Below, piece by piece: positions 57,201-63,927 of a stretch of DNA of 64,000 nt. Origin of the DNA: Symbiodinium natans (lineage: Eukaryota > Sar > Dinophyceae > Suessiales > Symbiodiniaceae). Position 1 is the stretch's first letter. Every line of letters starts with the position of its first letter. The stretch is taken from contig CAJNDS010002625.1 of the NCBI GenBank assembly GCA_905221605.1, positions 40,001 through 104,000 on the forward strand, read 5' to 3'. Both the position numbers and the translations under genes were made by a program. Under the pieces are notes generated by a model that saw only the letters and a program-made list of their open reading frames with translations, was not told where the DNA came from and searched no databases.

Positions 57201-59913
57201 TCCCAAATAAAGCGAACGTGGGCTGCCTCCGGATCTGCCGGGGGCACAGAGGCCCCGTCCCTGCGATCGATGTAGTTGGCGACCTGCCGCCTGAGGGCCG
57301 CTCTGAAGCACATGGTATATATATATATATAATATGTAATATACATATATATATATACATATATACACATGTATGTATCTGTGTATATATATATATATAC
57401 ATACACACATATATATGTACATATATATATATAACAGAACGTAACATAGCATAACATAATATAATATCATATATAATATGATATAAGATAATCTAGTAAG
57501 AGTAGAATATAAGATGAGATCAGCCAAGATCATTCTACAGTCTCAATCTCGCTGAGGTCCAGAGCCTGAAGTGGAGGATGCCTTTGGAATGGGAGTAGGC
57601 GCCGAACTTGGGGTTCTTGCCGATGTACTCCTGGCATGGCAGACTTGGCATTGCGCCCGCCCCCGTTTGGGGTTTAGGGTTTAGGGTTTAGGGTTTAGGG
57701 TTTAGGGTTTAGGGTTTAGGGTTTAGGGTTTAGGGTTTAGGGTTTAGGGTTTAGGGTTTAGGGTTTAGGGTTTAGGGTTTAGGGTTTCAGGGACTTGCCC
57801 GACCTACAGACGTGCGAGCGGGGCCTTGGCTCTCGCCACCACATCTGCTGGATACAGCGAGGCTGCATCCTGCAATCTGCTGCAGAGCTTGTCCCGAGAA
57901 GGCCAGCCTCTACGAAAACCTAAACCCTAAACCCTGAACCTTGAGCCCTAATTGGGGGCTTACGATATTCGGTGTACCTTGTTGGGGTCCTCGAGAAAAG
58001 GGGATCCCTACTATTTGGCGGTCTATATTGGGGTCCCCTACTCTCGTAAACCCCCAATTGTTCTCTGCAGCCTCAGTACATCCAGGGACAACCCCAAAGT
58101 TCTGCCCAGCACCCTAAACCCTAAACCCTACAGTAAACCTTAAACCCTAAACCCTAAACCCTAAACCCTAAACCCTACAGTAAACCCTAAACCCTAAACC
58201 CTAGACCCTAAATCCTAAACCCTAAACCCTAAACCCAAGAGACGTACATTCACGCGACGCGGTCGGAACTAAGTAGGATGCATGTTGTCTCGAGAGCCCC
58301 TTCGCCCTCAAATCATCCTCCGGATCTCCGCGGTTTAGGGTGTAGGGTTTATGGTTTAGGGTTTAGAATTTAGGGGTAAAAGGGGGGTTACACCGAACTT
58401 GCGATGCACTGCAGGCCAGTGCCTCGATCAAGGAAGGATTGCTCATCAAGGAGAGCACCTGACAGTAGGCTGAGACGCTAGTAATTGCTTAGGAACCCAC
58501 AAAACGATAATATAGAGATTGTTCTTTTTTTCTTTCGGGGTTCTTAAGCAAATAGTAGGAGGTGTTTAGGGCAGTTCGTGCCTATTTTTTTTGGTGTCGT
58601 ACAGGAGAAGGGACTATGCTGCATTTGTATCTGGGGTACTCCCATTTTGGGAAATGAGGGTCCTTCATCTGGAAATGGCTTCTTCACGAACTTTTCCTTT
58701 CCTTTCGTGGAACTTTCATGGCGTCTTTCGCAGGACATACTTGCGACGTACCCTAAACCCCAAACCCCAAACCCTTAACCCTAAACACTACACCCTATCT
58801 ACCCTAACATTTAGATTTTGGAATGGCGTTTCTGGGTTTGGGGCTCGAGGTTCTGGCTGTGGTTGTTTCGGCTGTCGTTCAGGGCAGGGTGCCTGAGCAC
58901 GGGCGCTGTGTAACGGTCAGGGCCCATGCGAGCTTTACGGCAGCTTTCGGCTTAGGGGTTTAGGGGTTTGTGGGGTTAGGGGTGTAGGCTTCAAGGGTGG
59001 AGGGACTTATGGGTTTAGGGGTTTAGTGGTTTAAAGTTGAGGGGTTTGGGGGTTGGGGGTTTGGGGGTTTGGGGGTTTGGGGGTTTGGGGGTTTTGGGGG
59101 TTTAGGGCTTCAGGGTGTGGGATACCCCGAACTACAGGTCTGCTAGTGTTACGTTGCACTTTCGCGGACCCATCGCCAGACTTTCGTGGACATACTGTTT
59201 GTTTCTTTAGGCCGCCGCAACTTGACTTTGAGAAACCCTCCAATACCCATTTAAGCCCTGAGGGTGCCAGGATGTGTCAGGCTTGACGGAGTTGCTGAAA
59301 CCCTAAACCCTAAACCCTAAACCCTAAACCCTAAACCCTAAACCCTAAACCCTAAACCCAGGGGTCAGGGCGTTGCAGGGTTCGGGTGCGGGGTTTAGGC
59401 TGGCACTTTGGGCTGGCCCCGCCTGGCGGTGGAAGGTGAGAGGTCGTGCGCCAACGGCCTGTTAGTCTACAAAGCCCGGACTGTTTAGGGTCCAGGGTTT
59501 GGGGTGTAGGGTTTAGGGTTTAGGGTTTAGGGTTTAGGGTTTAGGGTTTAGGGTTTAGGGTTTAGGGTGTAGGGTATAGGGGACCGTTCCGGGTTCTAAG
59601 GGGTTGCCTTTGGGGCTTCTCAGAAGGCCAAAAAAAAGGCCCCCTGGCCTGAGGGTTTCCGATGTTGCACGGCACGAGCTCATCGAAAGGAAGCGAGTGG
59701 TTGTCTTGCTCCAAGAGCTTCTCCAGCTTGAAGGATCTCGTCCTGAGCAGTTCTTGCATGACGTTGCGCGTCGTGAGGAGCTCCACTCAACTCCATGCCA
59801 TGCTCTGTGCTAGGTGAATTCTCGGACCACGGTGGTCTTCAACCATGCTCATAAGGCTCAGGCACAATCTCTCCCCTCACGGCGTACTCAGCATCTAGGA
59901 TCTTCTGCGGCAC
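41286..59913 (-). CDS. ALT: Alanine aminotransferase, 27 proposed exons, interrupted by a retrotransposon
   Basis: A pyridoxal-phosphate enzyme that interconverts alanine and 2-oxoglutarate with pyruvate and glutamate. Read on the minus strand, the exons spell the family's landmarks in order: EYAVRG, CNIGNPQ, GAYSHSKG, YIDRRDG, IFLTDGAS, LLIPIPQYPLYS, INPGNPTG, LADEVYQ, the cofactor-lysine motif FHSMSKGYYGECG, NPPVEGDAS, EGAMYAFP, VVPGSGFGQ and GTWHYRITILP. The exons total 1473 nt (490 residues plus stop), near the usual length (about 490-500), and every phase closes. Two microexons (59422-59407 and 43926-43910) are the least certain. By my reading the 26 introns begin with GC 19 times, GT four times and GA three times, and all end AG. 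The 5' end is open: the first Met and any targeting peptide must lie above 59913. One intron (45219-56205) carries the whole copia element in antisense. No frame-breaking change was seen. Confidence 0.85.
41624..41719. repeat. Short palindromic element, family A copy 5, in an intron
   Basis: TTGGGATGCTCCCCCTTCTTCTTACAGTCC to GGACTGCTTTAGGGGAACATCCCAA. The flanks on both sides are CCCTAAAC, consistent with the 8 bp duplication seen at copy 3, although the host sequence is itself a CCCTAAA repeat. Lies in the intron between aminotransferase exons 41808-41773 and 41593-41550. Confidence 0.7.
43187..43278. repeat. TTTAGGG array in an aminotransferase intron
   Basis: About 13 perfect TTTAGGG units between exons 43582-43542 and 43165-43124. 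A CCCTAAA array of opposite orientation lies in the next intron (43066-43105). Confidence 0.95.
43632..43729. repeat. Short inverted-repeat element, family C copy 2
   Basis: CTATCTGCTTAAGAACCCC start and the complement CGGGGTTCTTAAGCAACTAGTAG end, with the shared TTACCCTTAATAAGGAAGAACA block. Located in the intron upstream of exon 43582-43542. Confidence 0.7.
45696..45700 (+). other. Target-site duplication, left copy (CCCTA)
   Basis: CCCTA directly before the 5' LTR, with the matching copy at 56059-56063 directly after the 3' LTR. Confidence 0.7.
45701..45936 (+). repeat. 5' LTR
   Basis: 236 bp, 235 identical to the 3' LTR. It contains the ATG at 45835 from which the long frame formally starts. 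I see no obvious TATA box, and dinoflagellate promoters often lack one. Confidence 0.95.
45835..55773 (+). CDS. Gag-Pol polyprotein of the copia-type element
   Basis: 3312 codons without a stop. Residue numbers use the ATG at 45835, which lies inside the LTR; Met51 (45985) is the first Met outside it. Order: coiled coil 203-245; Pro-rich linkers; helical Gag core about 643-865; Lys/Gly-rich segment; CCCH finger 912-931 (C-x8-C-x5-C-x3-H) and CCHC knuckle 939-952; protease with LLDGGAT (Asp1061); methyltransferase-like domain about 1243-1400; integrase zinc segment (H1522, H1527, C1534, C1537) and core D1561, D1718, E1754 (D,D35E); oxygenase-like domain about 1940-2110; reverse transcriptase with D2522 and YVDD (2626-2629); RNase H with D2808, E2849, D2882, D2931; C-terminal tail with hydrophobic segments at about 3007-3029 and 3138-3152. 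The canonical catalytic residues are present, so the element may be active. The frame shows no Gag/Pol frameshift, so Gag excess would need another mechanism. Confidence 0.93.
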   Translation: MPCFCRQNLSSQDLLLLASGLSAKSPSGSDWPFAGHEPKSNAQLVSFFPNMEVPERSELSARDERREVSSQDGRISSQSAQPSQASEQRGTEESIESGAHNPNPFWSEAVQGEFNLRRQRPAFLDQEAKVREERQDAELVLEPDYGRLADAPAPVEPGQPVVLAPEGQQLVESPARRSVSSGGTLSKLERGLTPQDGEIGEGESRLENQMRRMQELMSQMVAAQGVMQERLARVEEERASSMQSVASKEGAAPQTYHSLDQWRQSSQAQPDSRPALTSMDEPLEMWYGGDASLSSRCTESKEVDVAVVGRTSSSVSFGPMGPEGHGHGQFPADELQGQGMEYSGVVGVGRANPYMPQITTNPPDNRAENPKPVATQGEWPNSGQMGCARGGLFGSNEARPSLGACLGPTQYGLPGTEGLMSRSLGGPELHQGHCGMFQGQGMNRQATPIFEVPNIGQPILVMVDGRLREARVNSSGGLEVVPQIPNQGHQHFYVGETDPFEAGPFGRCATSPFKPPPAPPPGPPQTPQTTCEFRIGPCVPGASAFTGASVNPDYVSTPRLGTTEPAKTSPMTPGGTRLPPGDPPPTPPRPPPSAPYDPGERALDLLRSALGVQSEGLIRQEEVSRSGAKLPALEPGSGVAACVAGDWLAQITPTMRALSNTAWQWWDDVWNAAHALYQKWLQSSPADRLLLKAVQDGERPRFETTKWARVEQHAIGLLVEALPKWLQTELIANRQLDCTAIVFRILTAFQPGGPQEKAVVLQALTSPATGKSAPEALKGLRMWVRLRKRADELEVAQPDPSLLVAAIDLITAEVLKQHPQASFRLASYRHAEQVDVLPTAPKVSGLAQMIQAELEAAVSSSTDSTKRQRVARMSEDEGGKGDRGKGDAKGSEKGGGKESKGKSNASGAKATCWGWGTATGCRFGSECQFAHGELKKGICWGCGSTEHTKPSCPRPGGGAADSAETPFTGKGDGGNGGKTKGKGKKGEKGGKPKSNDRVAKAQGEGGATSHEEAGTEEKTSPPAPSQAELLKDCADLLKSMKVKRMFVRGVKASGGGKGLLDGGATSCLRQGTPEERAGLPQKCVDLAVGQATLYIKETGVLLTAEPIAPIVSKNALVKWLGCEVRWTKAEGCTVYHPKRGWLDIDMSSGCPEVSESLALQLIEEIERAVQHHDHVMRCIEGKKVQDRFSESRRRACESLREGSAEELKRWIAQRFPTIPERLVERMVTVPSTAASPWNRRIRRSWDRKDFLILHLCCGTSRKMFDHLVDNRVGVVTVDIQEDLLSDDTLAMLLHLIVRGKVIAVVSGAPCRTLSGCRHRDSPGAPKPVRARYGEEFWGLQGLSEDEQAAVDGDSLLWLRSLVVYITAQYFTWRVHECDTWFGFEHPEDPAVVWGDESDDQGRSYPSIWASEVMSTLAEECALGTIGFDQGPLGHAKRKPTRMMLHGKPHVSLMQCRGEGVEKIRAAAGLSLGQSGAWAAWAPGLKAAIVDMVQGVLVDAQHVRACSGVHVAKVKDHASFTQHVLQDHMPFRNDCRHCLAGRARDRRHLRQQVPEAYTLHVDMSGPHKEGNDQLGSARYVLIGNFTVPVLGPNWEDAWEAKDAEIPEGPWEHLDLDEKVDVPQEGEVPAAGVWDSGEEEPQASEEGHEPSAGDKREEEECNTVWARIRKNLQMKQLKMENLVMAEPLASKKHAAVLEAVAKMVTRIRAAGYPVVRLHSDCGGEFMSKGLRKWCALQSIYKTTGEPDVPQTRGRIENAVGRVKGLARSLLQSQPDLPITLWPHAVRHAAERLWRISMAALGKEMPPLIPFGTKVVVRQRSWSAKGKGTWKDKVQDARVLAPALELSRGYYVETSEGEGFVTSVLFQNVQVAGQPGSAVVTECEPVNLRRRVTGKQPPPEEPPLVRSLQDVPDEESHDPLALLMKEDQAAAALAAQTPWDRDAVVEFLKQTELRKRTGSSRTALNGGAQFIFGACRHGGVIGTSGLTGDLPGFTALLVRLIREVVPDHHFTSVALGYNTRMDVHRDLNNQKGSRNVVVPLCVPKTGGEVWVQARQGDVLRGQPQVQVAKGQPLVGQILPWTDGYVTLDPNAWHMVMPWKVGQERIVLLAYSVGAWQAATPTLKGQLEDLGFPLPSGARLVDPVGRGGVGGAETGVAMKKNFQATQSQEPGAEVVGEVCWCKGYQVDPSLCLCKGLRESPLSDSGGPLNPLEVSQDECQGERGLGDEDGSMKVVYAIEELSEEDPADFYYSVGTRGWDESEKPQTLLVDSIVEALDRKQVMLSAILWAEEDRLAQLSADRRDQSGELEVVERTVLSLEKDVGELRTVIRSMRSHLDEDRFGRFGADILPPFQGDRVGEGSKHRCAMMQTSADSAETDKPPQDHENSGIPDEFLTSRSVTLQEVQENLDEWIEPLRDEVNALEYVHEAVESVTERELQDLEKKGFTIERIPGRGVFVVKAGTGRKRARIVACGNYLDPSKGVSAGGVESHSPTLQKYSTFAAGLDTTAFRAQLRMAALNKWSAAGLDVKTAFLRAPLGPVLQERHLIAVKPPAILVRAGIVKAGTFWLVRKAVYGLAPAPKAWSTYRDGELRQKKWTGSQGGSFEFRPMYSDPSLWEVLCSGQVVGHLGVYVDDLLITGSRYAINEVIQAVRSLWETSEPEWIDEPGGLTFLGVQVRRTAEGDYVLNQVKYARELLSKYPQVQAGSWVPMLKEDVGEPEQHVTAEDRRRAQGITGEMNWLASRTRPDLAYVANRMSQWIPKWPRHVYKVGCQALRYLRNTAEYGLRFSAEPERQCQEGWSMTPSVEQLMVYADASYAPLAEPSQTGAILLWAGSPISWVSSKQALTTLSTAEAELLACVEGLVLTDAIEPLVGELLGKPPTKLLLNDNIATSKILSFSSGSWRTRHLRIRARVWRERIEAEEWRVRHVSGDQMLGDLLTKPFVWSRLCDLIHQIGLWTGGTSGAQDSTTGGPKHGEQVLAAKKVLGVLCFLQCASLAEGQVMNTLKHACETVSVFSGVVVLLCCLGGLVGLGLWSRRHSATANLDCRVHQWGPKDARSQDDDGEEDGQLMWEGDSSWHETCEPPTQNHEPPPVSERTSTVGYPSRTSPCTKWLAGIVAWTQVQASRGVREMDGSIESIETADWTLCIWTIFLLLAWEGFKVGMNKMLSVLHGKRSAQKEHRCTGVQHQAVQTEGLSRSRYGVELVPINSIPPTVPPELPIFITRGPHIKKDTFEVREDLRALIRWHVKPRMYSFNPHQAKLPISPDRLQGTRQTVCVNNSQNRYVVIDVWSVADHVFQTQARQEAWTGYTLFYLISP
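48472..48720 (+). other. Gag nucleic-acid-binding region (CCCH finger + CCHC knuckle)
   Basis: A Lys/Gly-rich stretch is followed by a C-x8-C-x5-C-x3-H finger and, seven residues later, a C-x2-C-x4-H-x4-C retroviral knuckle. The knuckle is normal for copia Gag. The CCCH finger is the type known from RNA-binding proteins. Confidence 0.85.
49561..50034 (+). other. Methyltransferase-like domain in Pol
   Basis: Residues 1243-1400: ILHLCCGTSRKMF (glycine-containing loop after a strand), VVTVDIQED (acidic residue at the second strand end), VVSGAPCRTLS (a Pro-Cys loop like the catalytic motif of cytosine-5 methyltransferases) and GFEHPEDP. This is the layout of an S-adenosylmethionine-dependent Rossmann domain. 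Motif I is not the classic FxGxG, so activity is uncertain. It lies between protease and integrase. Confidence 0.5.
51637..52180 (+). other. 2-oxoglutarate/Fe(II) oxygenase-like domain in Pol
   Basis: Residues about 1935-2115 carry ALGYNTRMDVHRD (His2021-x-Asp2023), GGEVWV, a GDV turn and NAWHMVMPW...ERIVLLAYS (His2090 and Arg2101, ten residues between). HxD...H...R spacing on a beta-rich background is the signature of 2OG/Fe(II) dioxygenases. It sits between integrase and reverse transcriptase, where copia elements normally have only linker. Confidence 0.55.
55823..56058 (+). repeat. 3' LTR
   Basis: 236 bp partner of the 5' LTR, preceded by the purine tract CTGAGGGGGAG and followed by the CCCTA duplication. 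Confidence 0.95.
56206..59913 (-). CDS. ALT: Alanine aminotransferase, 5' exon block
   Basis: Exons upstream of the retrotransposon: 59913-59858 (EYAVRGEIV), 59736-59649 (PFDELVPCNIGNPQ), 59422-59407 (16 nt, tentative), 58469-58423 (QVLSLMSNPS), 57869-57825 (LYPADVVARAK), 57630-57566 (KFGAYSHSKGI), 57290-57227 (RQVANYIDRRDG) and 56256-56206 (DIFLTDGASAGV). The introns between them are dominated by CCCTAAA/TTTAGGG arrays in both orientations (for example 56268-56536, 56985-57200, 57663-57788). Exon-to-exon joins give family-typical text, for example the end ADPE followed by DIFLTDG. Confidence 0.85.
56268..56536. repeat. TTTAGGG array in an aminotransferase intron
   Basis: About 270 bp of TTTAGGG with a few variants, immediately upstream (minus-strand sense) of exon 56256-56206. 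Confidence 0.95.
56985..57200. repeat. Mixed CCCTAAA / CCCTAAAA array
   Basis: Units of 7 and 8 bp with CCCGTAAA variants, ending about 25 bp from exon 57290-57227, on its 3' side. Confidence 0.92.
57313..57500. repeat. TA-rich microsatellite
   Basis: ATATAT/ACATAT tract giving Tyr/Ile-rich chance frames on both strands. Intronic in the aminotransferase gene. Confidence 0.9.
57663..57788. repeat. TTTAGGG array in an aminotransferase intron
   Basis: Seventeen near-perfect units filling most of the intron between exons 57869-57825 and 57630-57566. Confidence 0.95.
57954..58056. repeat. Short inverted-repeat element, family B copy, intronic
   Basis: TTGGGGGCTTACGATATTCGG start, CTCTCGTAAACCCCCAATT end, in the intron between aminotransferase exons 58469-58423 and 57869-57825. 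Confidence 0.75.
58477..58558. repeat. Short inverted-repeat element, family C copy 3 (short)
   Basis: CTAGTAATTGCTTAGGAACCC start and GGGGTTCTTAAGCAAATAGTAG end with a shortened interior. Starts eight bases from the acceptor side of aminotransferase exon 58469-58423. Confidence 0.65.
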
Positions 59914-59941
59914 CTCAGTTTCACACAAGTCCGCTCCCCTC

Positions 59942-59972
59942 TGTCATGGCTTCGAGGTTCGAAGCCATGACA
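59942..59972. other. Perfect 14-bp hairpin
   Basis: TGTCATGGCTTCGA, a 3-base loop, then its exact complement. It lies 29 bp upstream (minus-strand sense) of aminotransferase exon 59913-59858, in the putative intron. Confidence 0.8.
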
Positions 59973-62667
59973 AGAAAGCCTGAACCCTAGGCTGCTAAGG
60001 CACGGATGCCAATGTCAAGGCTTTGCCTTCGCAAGATCCAGCTGAGCACGTCCTTCAGGAGTTTTGTCGCAGGTGCAGCAAGAACCCCTCGACCGGCTTA
60101 GCAGTGATCCACTCTTGCCATGAAATATTGGGATCCTTCTTTAAATGCATCCTTATTCTTGGAATCCGTATTCTTGGGATCCGTATTCTTGGGATCCTGA
60201 AAATTAACCCTTGTAATAATAATAATAATACTCAGAATGATGATAATAATAGAAATAATAATACTCATACGAAAACTAAAAATGACAGTTATTATTGTTA
60301 TTACTACTATTATTAGTCAGGCGGTCCCGGGCTCGTCGCCCACTGCCTCGCCAAGGAGTATGACCTTCCGCAAGACGCTGCAACGTCTGCGTCAAGAAGA
60401 TCTCACCTTCTGCCCCTACCCTCTAAACCCTAAACCCTAAACCCTTAACCCTAAACCCTAAACCCAAAAATGGCCCTTAAGCCCTCACTTTGAACCTACG
60501 TAAGGCGTTTGAGGTCGGAACCGACAGAGCTGCGGCCCCTGCAAGACGCCATATCTGCAGCGCCATCACTCTCGGCGCGCAAGCAACGCGGCGCTTTGCA
60601 CAAAAGGCTGATGCCTATTGTGGTGTCCTACGCCCTAAACCCTAAACCCTAAACCCTAAGCCCTAAACCCTAAACCCTAAACCCTAAACTACTATTCCCC
60701 GAAGGCGGCGCCGAGCCCATGAATCGGAGTGCGTGTTGAAGCCTTCATGTTGTGATCCTCCCTCCCTTTCGAAAGATCTCAGCCATAAGCTCGGAGCCAC
60801 CTACTTTAGGGCTTAGGGCTTAGGGCAGTTTAGGGTTCAGGGTATGTAAACATATTACTAAACTCAGAGAATCACTCTCACAGCTGGAGCCGAGATGCGG
60901 TCTTACACGAGTCGACATCGCAATGCAAAAACCACACGAGTGTCAACCTCATGATATGTGTCACACTGGCGCGGTAGGAAGGTCCTTACGCCATCTTATG
61001 CTGCCAAGGACTTCAATCTCGCAATCTCCTGGCACGTTCGTGGCACGTGCATCCGTTGATCATCCTTTGAATATAATATACAATTTCAATATATAATTTG
61101 TAATTTATAACAATGAATATATACAATTTATAATAATATATAATATAATAAAATAATATAATACAACATAATATAACATAATATTATATTATATTATATT
61201 ATATAACAAATGGTATATAACATCTCATATATATCATATGTATGTATAGAATACTTAGCATATTTCCGGGAATTCGGACCTCATCTCGTTTCCGGATCTC
61301 GTTCTCGAATCCCGTGATGAGCTCCTAACCGAAGTTCGGATGCAGAGAATTCATTGGGCCCTGCTGAAGTCCTTGGGGCAAAAGGCTTTTAAATTTGAAT
61401 TGAGCAATGATTTTAGATCCAACCACACCCCCCCCCCCCTCCCCCTCCCCCCGTCCCCCCTCTGTCAAAGAGCCGTGTCCTCCTTGTTCAGGCACAGGAG
61501 CTTGCTGTGACTTCGCTCCTGCGGATGCATTGTAGTGTATCTGATATCAGATATTTGATGTTTGGTACTAGAGATTTGATATTAGATATGAAATATTGCA
61601 TGCATTTGTTACATATTGTTAGTGCTTATGACTACTTTTTTGTTATTATTATTATTATTCTTATTATTACTATTCTAAAAATCATTATTACTTACTATTA
61701 TTCTTATTGTTACTATTGTTCTGATTATTTATTGTTATTGCTATTGCAATTGTTCTTGTTATCGTTCTTGTTCTTGTTGTTATTATATATTATAAAGTAT
61801 GAGCTCTACATAATATATAAATATAGATATAAATATAAATAACAATATAAATATAAATATGTAAACCATGAGAGGCCCCACCAGGACGCGGATAGGTGGC
61901 TGCTCATAGGGCTTGAAGGCCAGCCACGTCCCCACCTCAGACTTCTGAGCTCCACAGGGTTTAGGGTTTAGGGTTTAGGGTTTAGGGTTTAGGGTTGCAC
62001 CATTCAAGCCGTGGTAGAGCTCGGGAGCTTGCGGAGGGAAGCTGCTTGAACGGCTTGCGTTCCTTCGTGGCCGGCACTGCTTCCTCTCAGGTTAAAAGGA
62101 AAAAAGGGGGTTTACGAACACATGCATGGGGGGGGGGGGGGGGGGGGTAGGGTTTAGGGTTTAGGGTTTAGGGTTTAGGGTTTAGGGTTCCCCGAATATA
62201 GTCTCCCAAATAGTGGATCCCCTTATAAAAAAGGACCCCTAAGAAGGTACCCCTAGTTTCGTAAAGCCCCATGAAGGTTCAGCGGCCACACTTTGCTTGA
62301 AAGCTTTGCATAGCGATGTTTCGCCACACATCCCCTTGTCAATCTAGACTCCTTGTGCTTCTTACCACATGGTCCCGTGGTGCCCATCGCGCATCTGCCC
62401 AGCGCGACGCGCAGGACGGTAAGAGTGGCTCGCGCGGGGCGACGCACAACACTTAGTAGCTAACTTTGGGATGAACACCGTGTCACCGCACATAGGGCTT
62501 AGGGTGTAGGGTTTTAAGGTTTAGGGTTTAGGGTTTAGGGTTTAAGGTTTAGGGTTATGGCATAAGCTTGATGAGGTCCTTCGTGCTGCTGACCGCTGGA
62601 GCTTCCGACTGTTGGGGAGCCACCTGGTAAGGTCACATGCATCCCACACGCTAGGAGTCGCTAGGAC

Positions 62668-62771
62668 TGTACTTATAACCCACTTATAAGCCCCTTAAGT
62701 GCCCTAATATGGTTATAAGTACAGCTAGAAGTACAGTTATAATTGGTTAATAAGTACCATGAACCTCCAAG
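62668..62771. repeat. Family D element with 16-bp flanking direct repeats
   Basis: Reverse-oriented, ending ...TTAATAAGTACCATGAACCTCCAAG. TAGGAGTCGCTAGGAC flanks it directly (62652-62667 and 62772-62787). The other TACTTGGAGG end is missing. A 16 bp duplication is longer than most DNA transposons leave and would suit target-primed insertion. Confidence 0.7.
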
Positions 62772-63243
62772 TAGGAGTCGCTAGGACATGTGCCCGAACT
62801 ACGCGTCCAGGTCTGAGGTTCAAGCCGGGGCCACCGCTGCAGGCATCTCTGTCGAAGCCTTCGCAATCAGTGAACCATCTGACGCCCTGTTTTGGGAGGG
62901 GCAAGTTGTAAGGCCTGAAAATCGCCTAGTTTCCTGAATCCTGGCTCGCTGAATGCTGGCTTCCTGAATCGCAACAAGTTTCTGAATCACACAACAAACC
63001 TGGAAATGTGGACCAAGCTAGCGTTGAGTCGAAGGAAGGGGACCCGAAACCCTAAACCCTAAACACTGAACCCTAAACCCTAAACCCAAAACGCTAAACC
63101 CTAAACCCTAAACCCTAAACCCCAAACCCCAAACCCTAAACCCTAAACCCCCGGAGGGCCTGGATCCTGATGGGCTTGGATGCGAGCCATGTACCCACCG
63201 ACGGCAGCATGGAGAACCTTCAGGCCGCGGGTTTTGCTCCCTT

Positions 63244-63385
63244 CTGCGGGTTTGGGGTTTGGGGTTTGCGGTTTAGGGTTTAGGGTTTAGGGTTTAGGGT
63301 TTAGGGTTTAGGGTTTAGGGTTTAGGGTTTAGGGTTTAGGGTTTAGGGTTTAGGGTTTAGGGTTTAGGGTTTAGGGTTTAGGGTT
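63244..63385. repeat. Telomere-type TTTAGGG array
   Basis: About 17 perfect units after a few TTTGGGG variants. Confidence 0.95.
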
Positions 63386-63565
63386 CCCTAAATTCTGGGT
63401 CCCTTTTTGGGGTGCCCTAAATTAGAGGGGCCGCCTCATAATCAGGGCCTCACAAGGGACCATATTTTAGAACTCACCATATGAAATTATAGGGGTACCA
63501 TATTGGGATCCACATTATGAGTAGGGATTCCTAGGGACCCCAAATCTTATTTCCCAAACTAACCC

Positions 63566-63670
63566 CTACATGGAGGTTTCCGAAATTAGGGTGTATCGTA
63601 TTGGGGTCCAATCTTTTGAGGGAATCCTACTATTTGGGGATCTATTTTTGGGGTCCCCTATTTTCGTACC
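63566..63670. repeat. Short inverted-repeat element, family B copy
   Basis: GGAGGTTTCCGAAATTAGGG start, CCCCTATTTTCGTACCC end, with the CCTACTATTTGGGGATCTA core. Its right end runs into a CCCTAAA array. Confidence 0.7.
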
Positions 63671-63856
63671 CTAAACCCATACCCTAACCCCTAACCCCTA
63701 ACCCCTAACCCCTAACCCCTAAACCCTAACCCCTAACCCCTAAACCCTAAACCCTAAACCCTAAACCCTAAACCCTAAACCCTGAACCCTAAACCCTAAA
63801 CCCTAAACCCTAAACCCTAAACCCTAAACCCTAAACCCAAACCCTCAACCCTGAAC
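63667..63856. repeat. Telomere-type array with CCCCTAA to CCCTAAA transition
   Basis: Starts with CCCCTAA units and passes into CCCTAAA units; 190 bp. Confidence 0.93.
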
Positions 63857-63927
63857 CCCCCTAAAGGAACTCTGTGCGGCTGGAGCTGAGGTTCAAACTG
63901 AACTCGAGCAGCTGCCTCTGACAAGCA

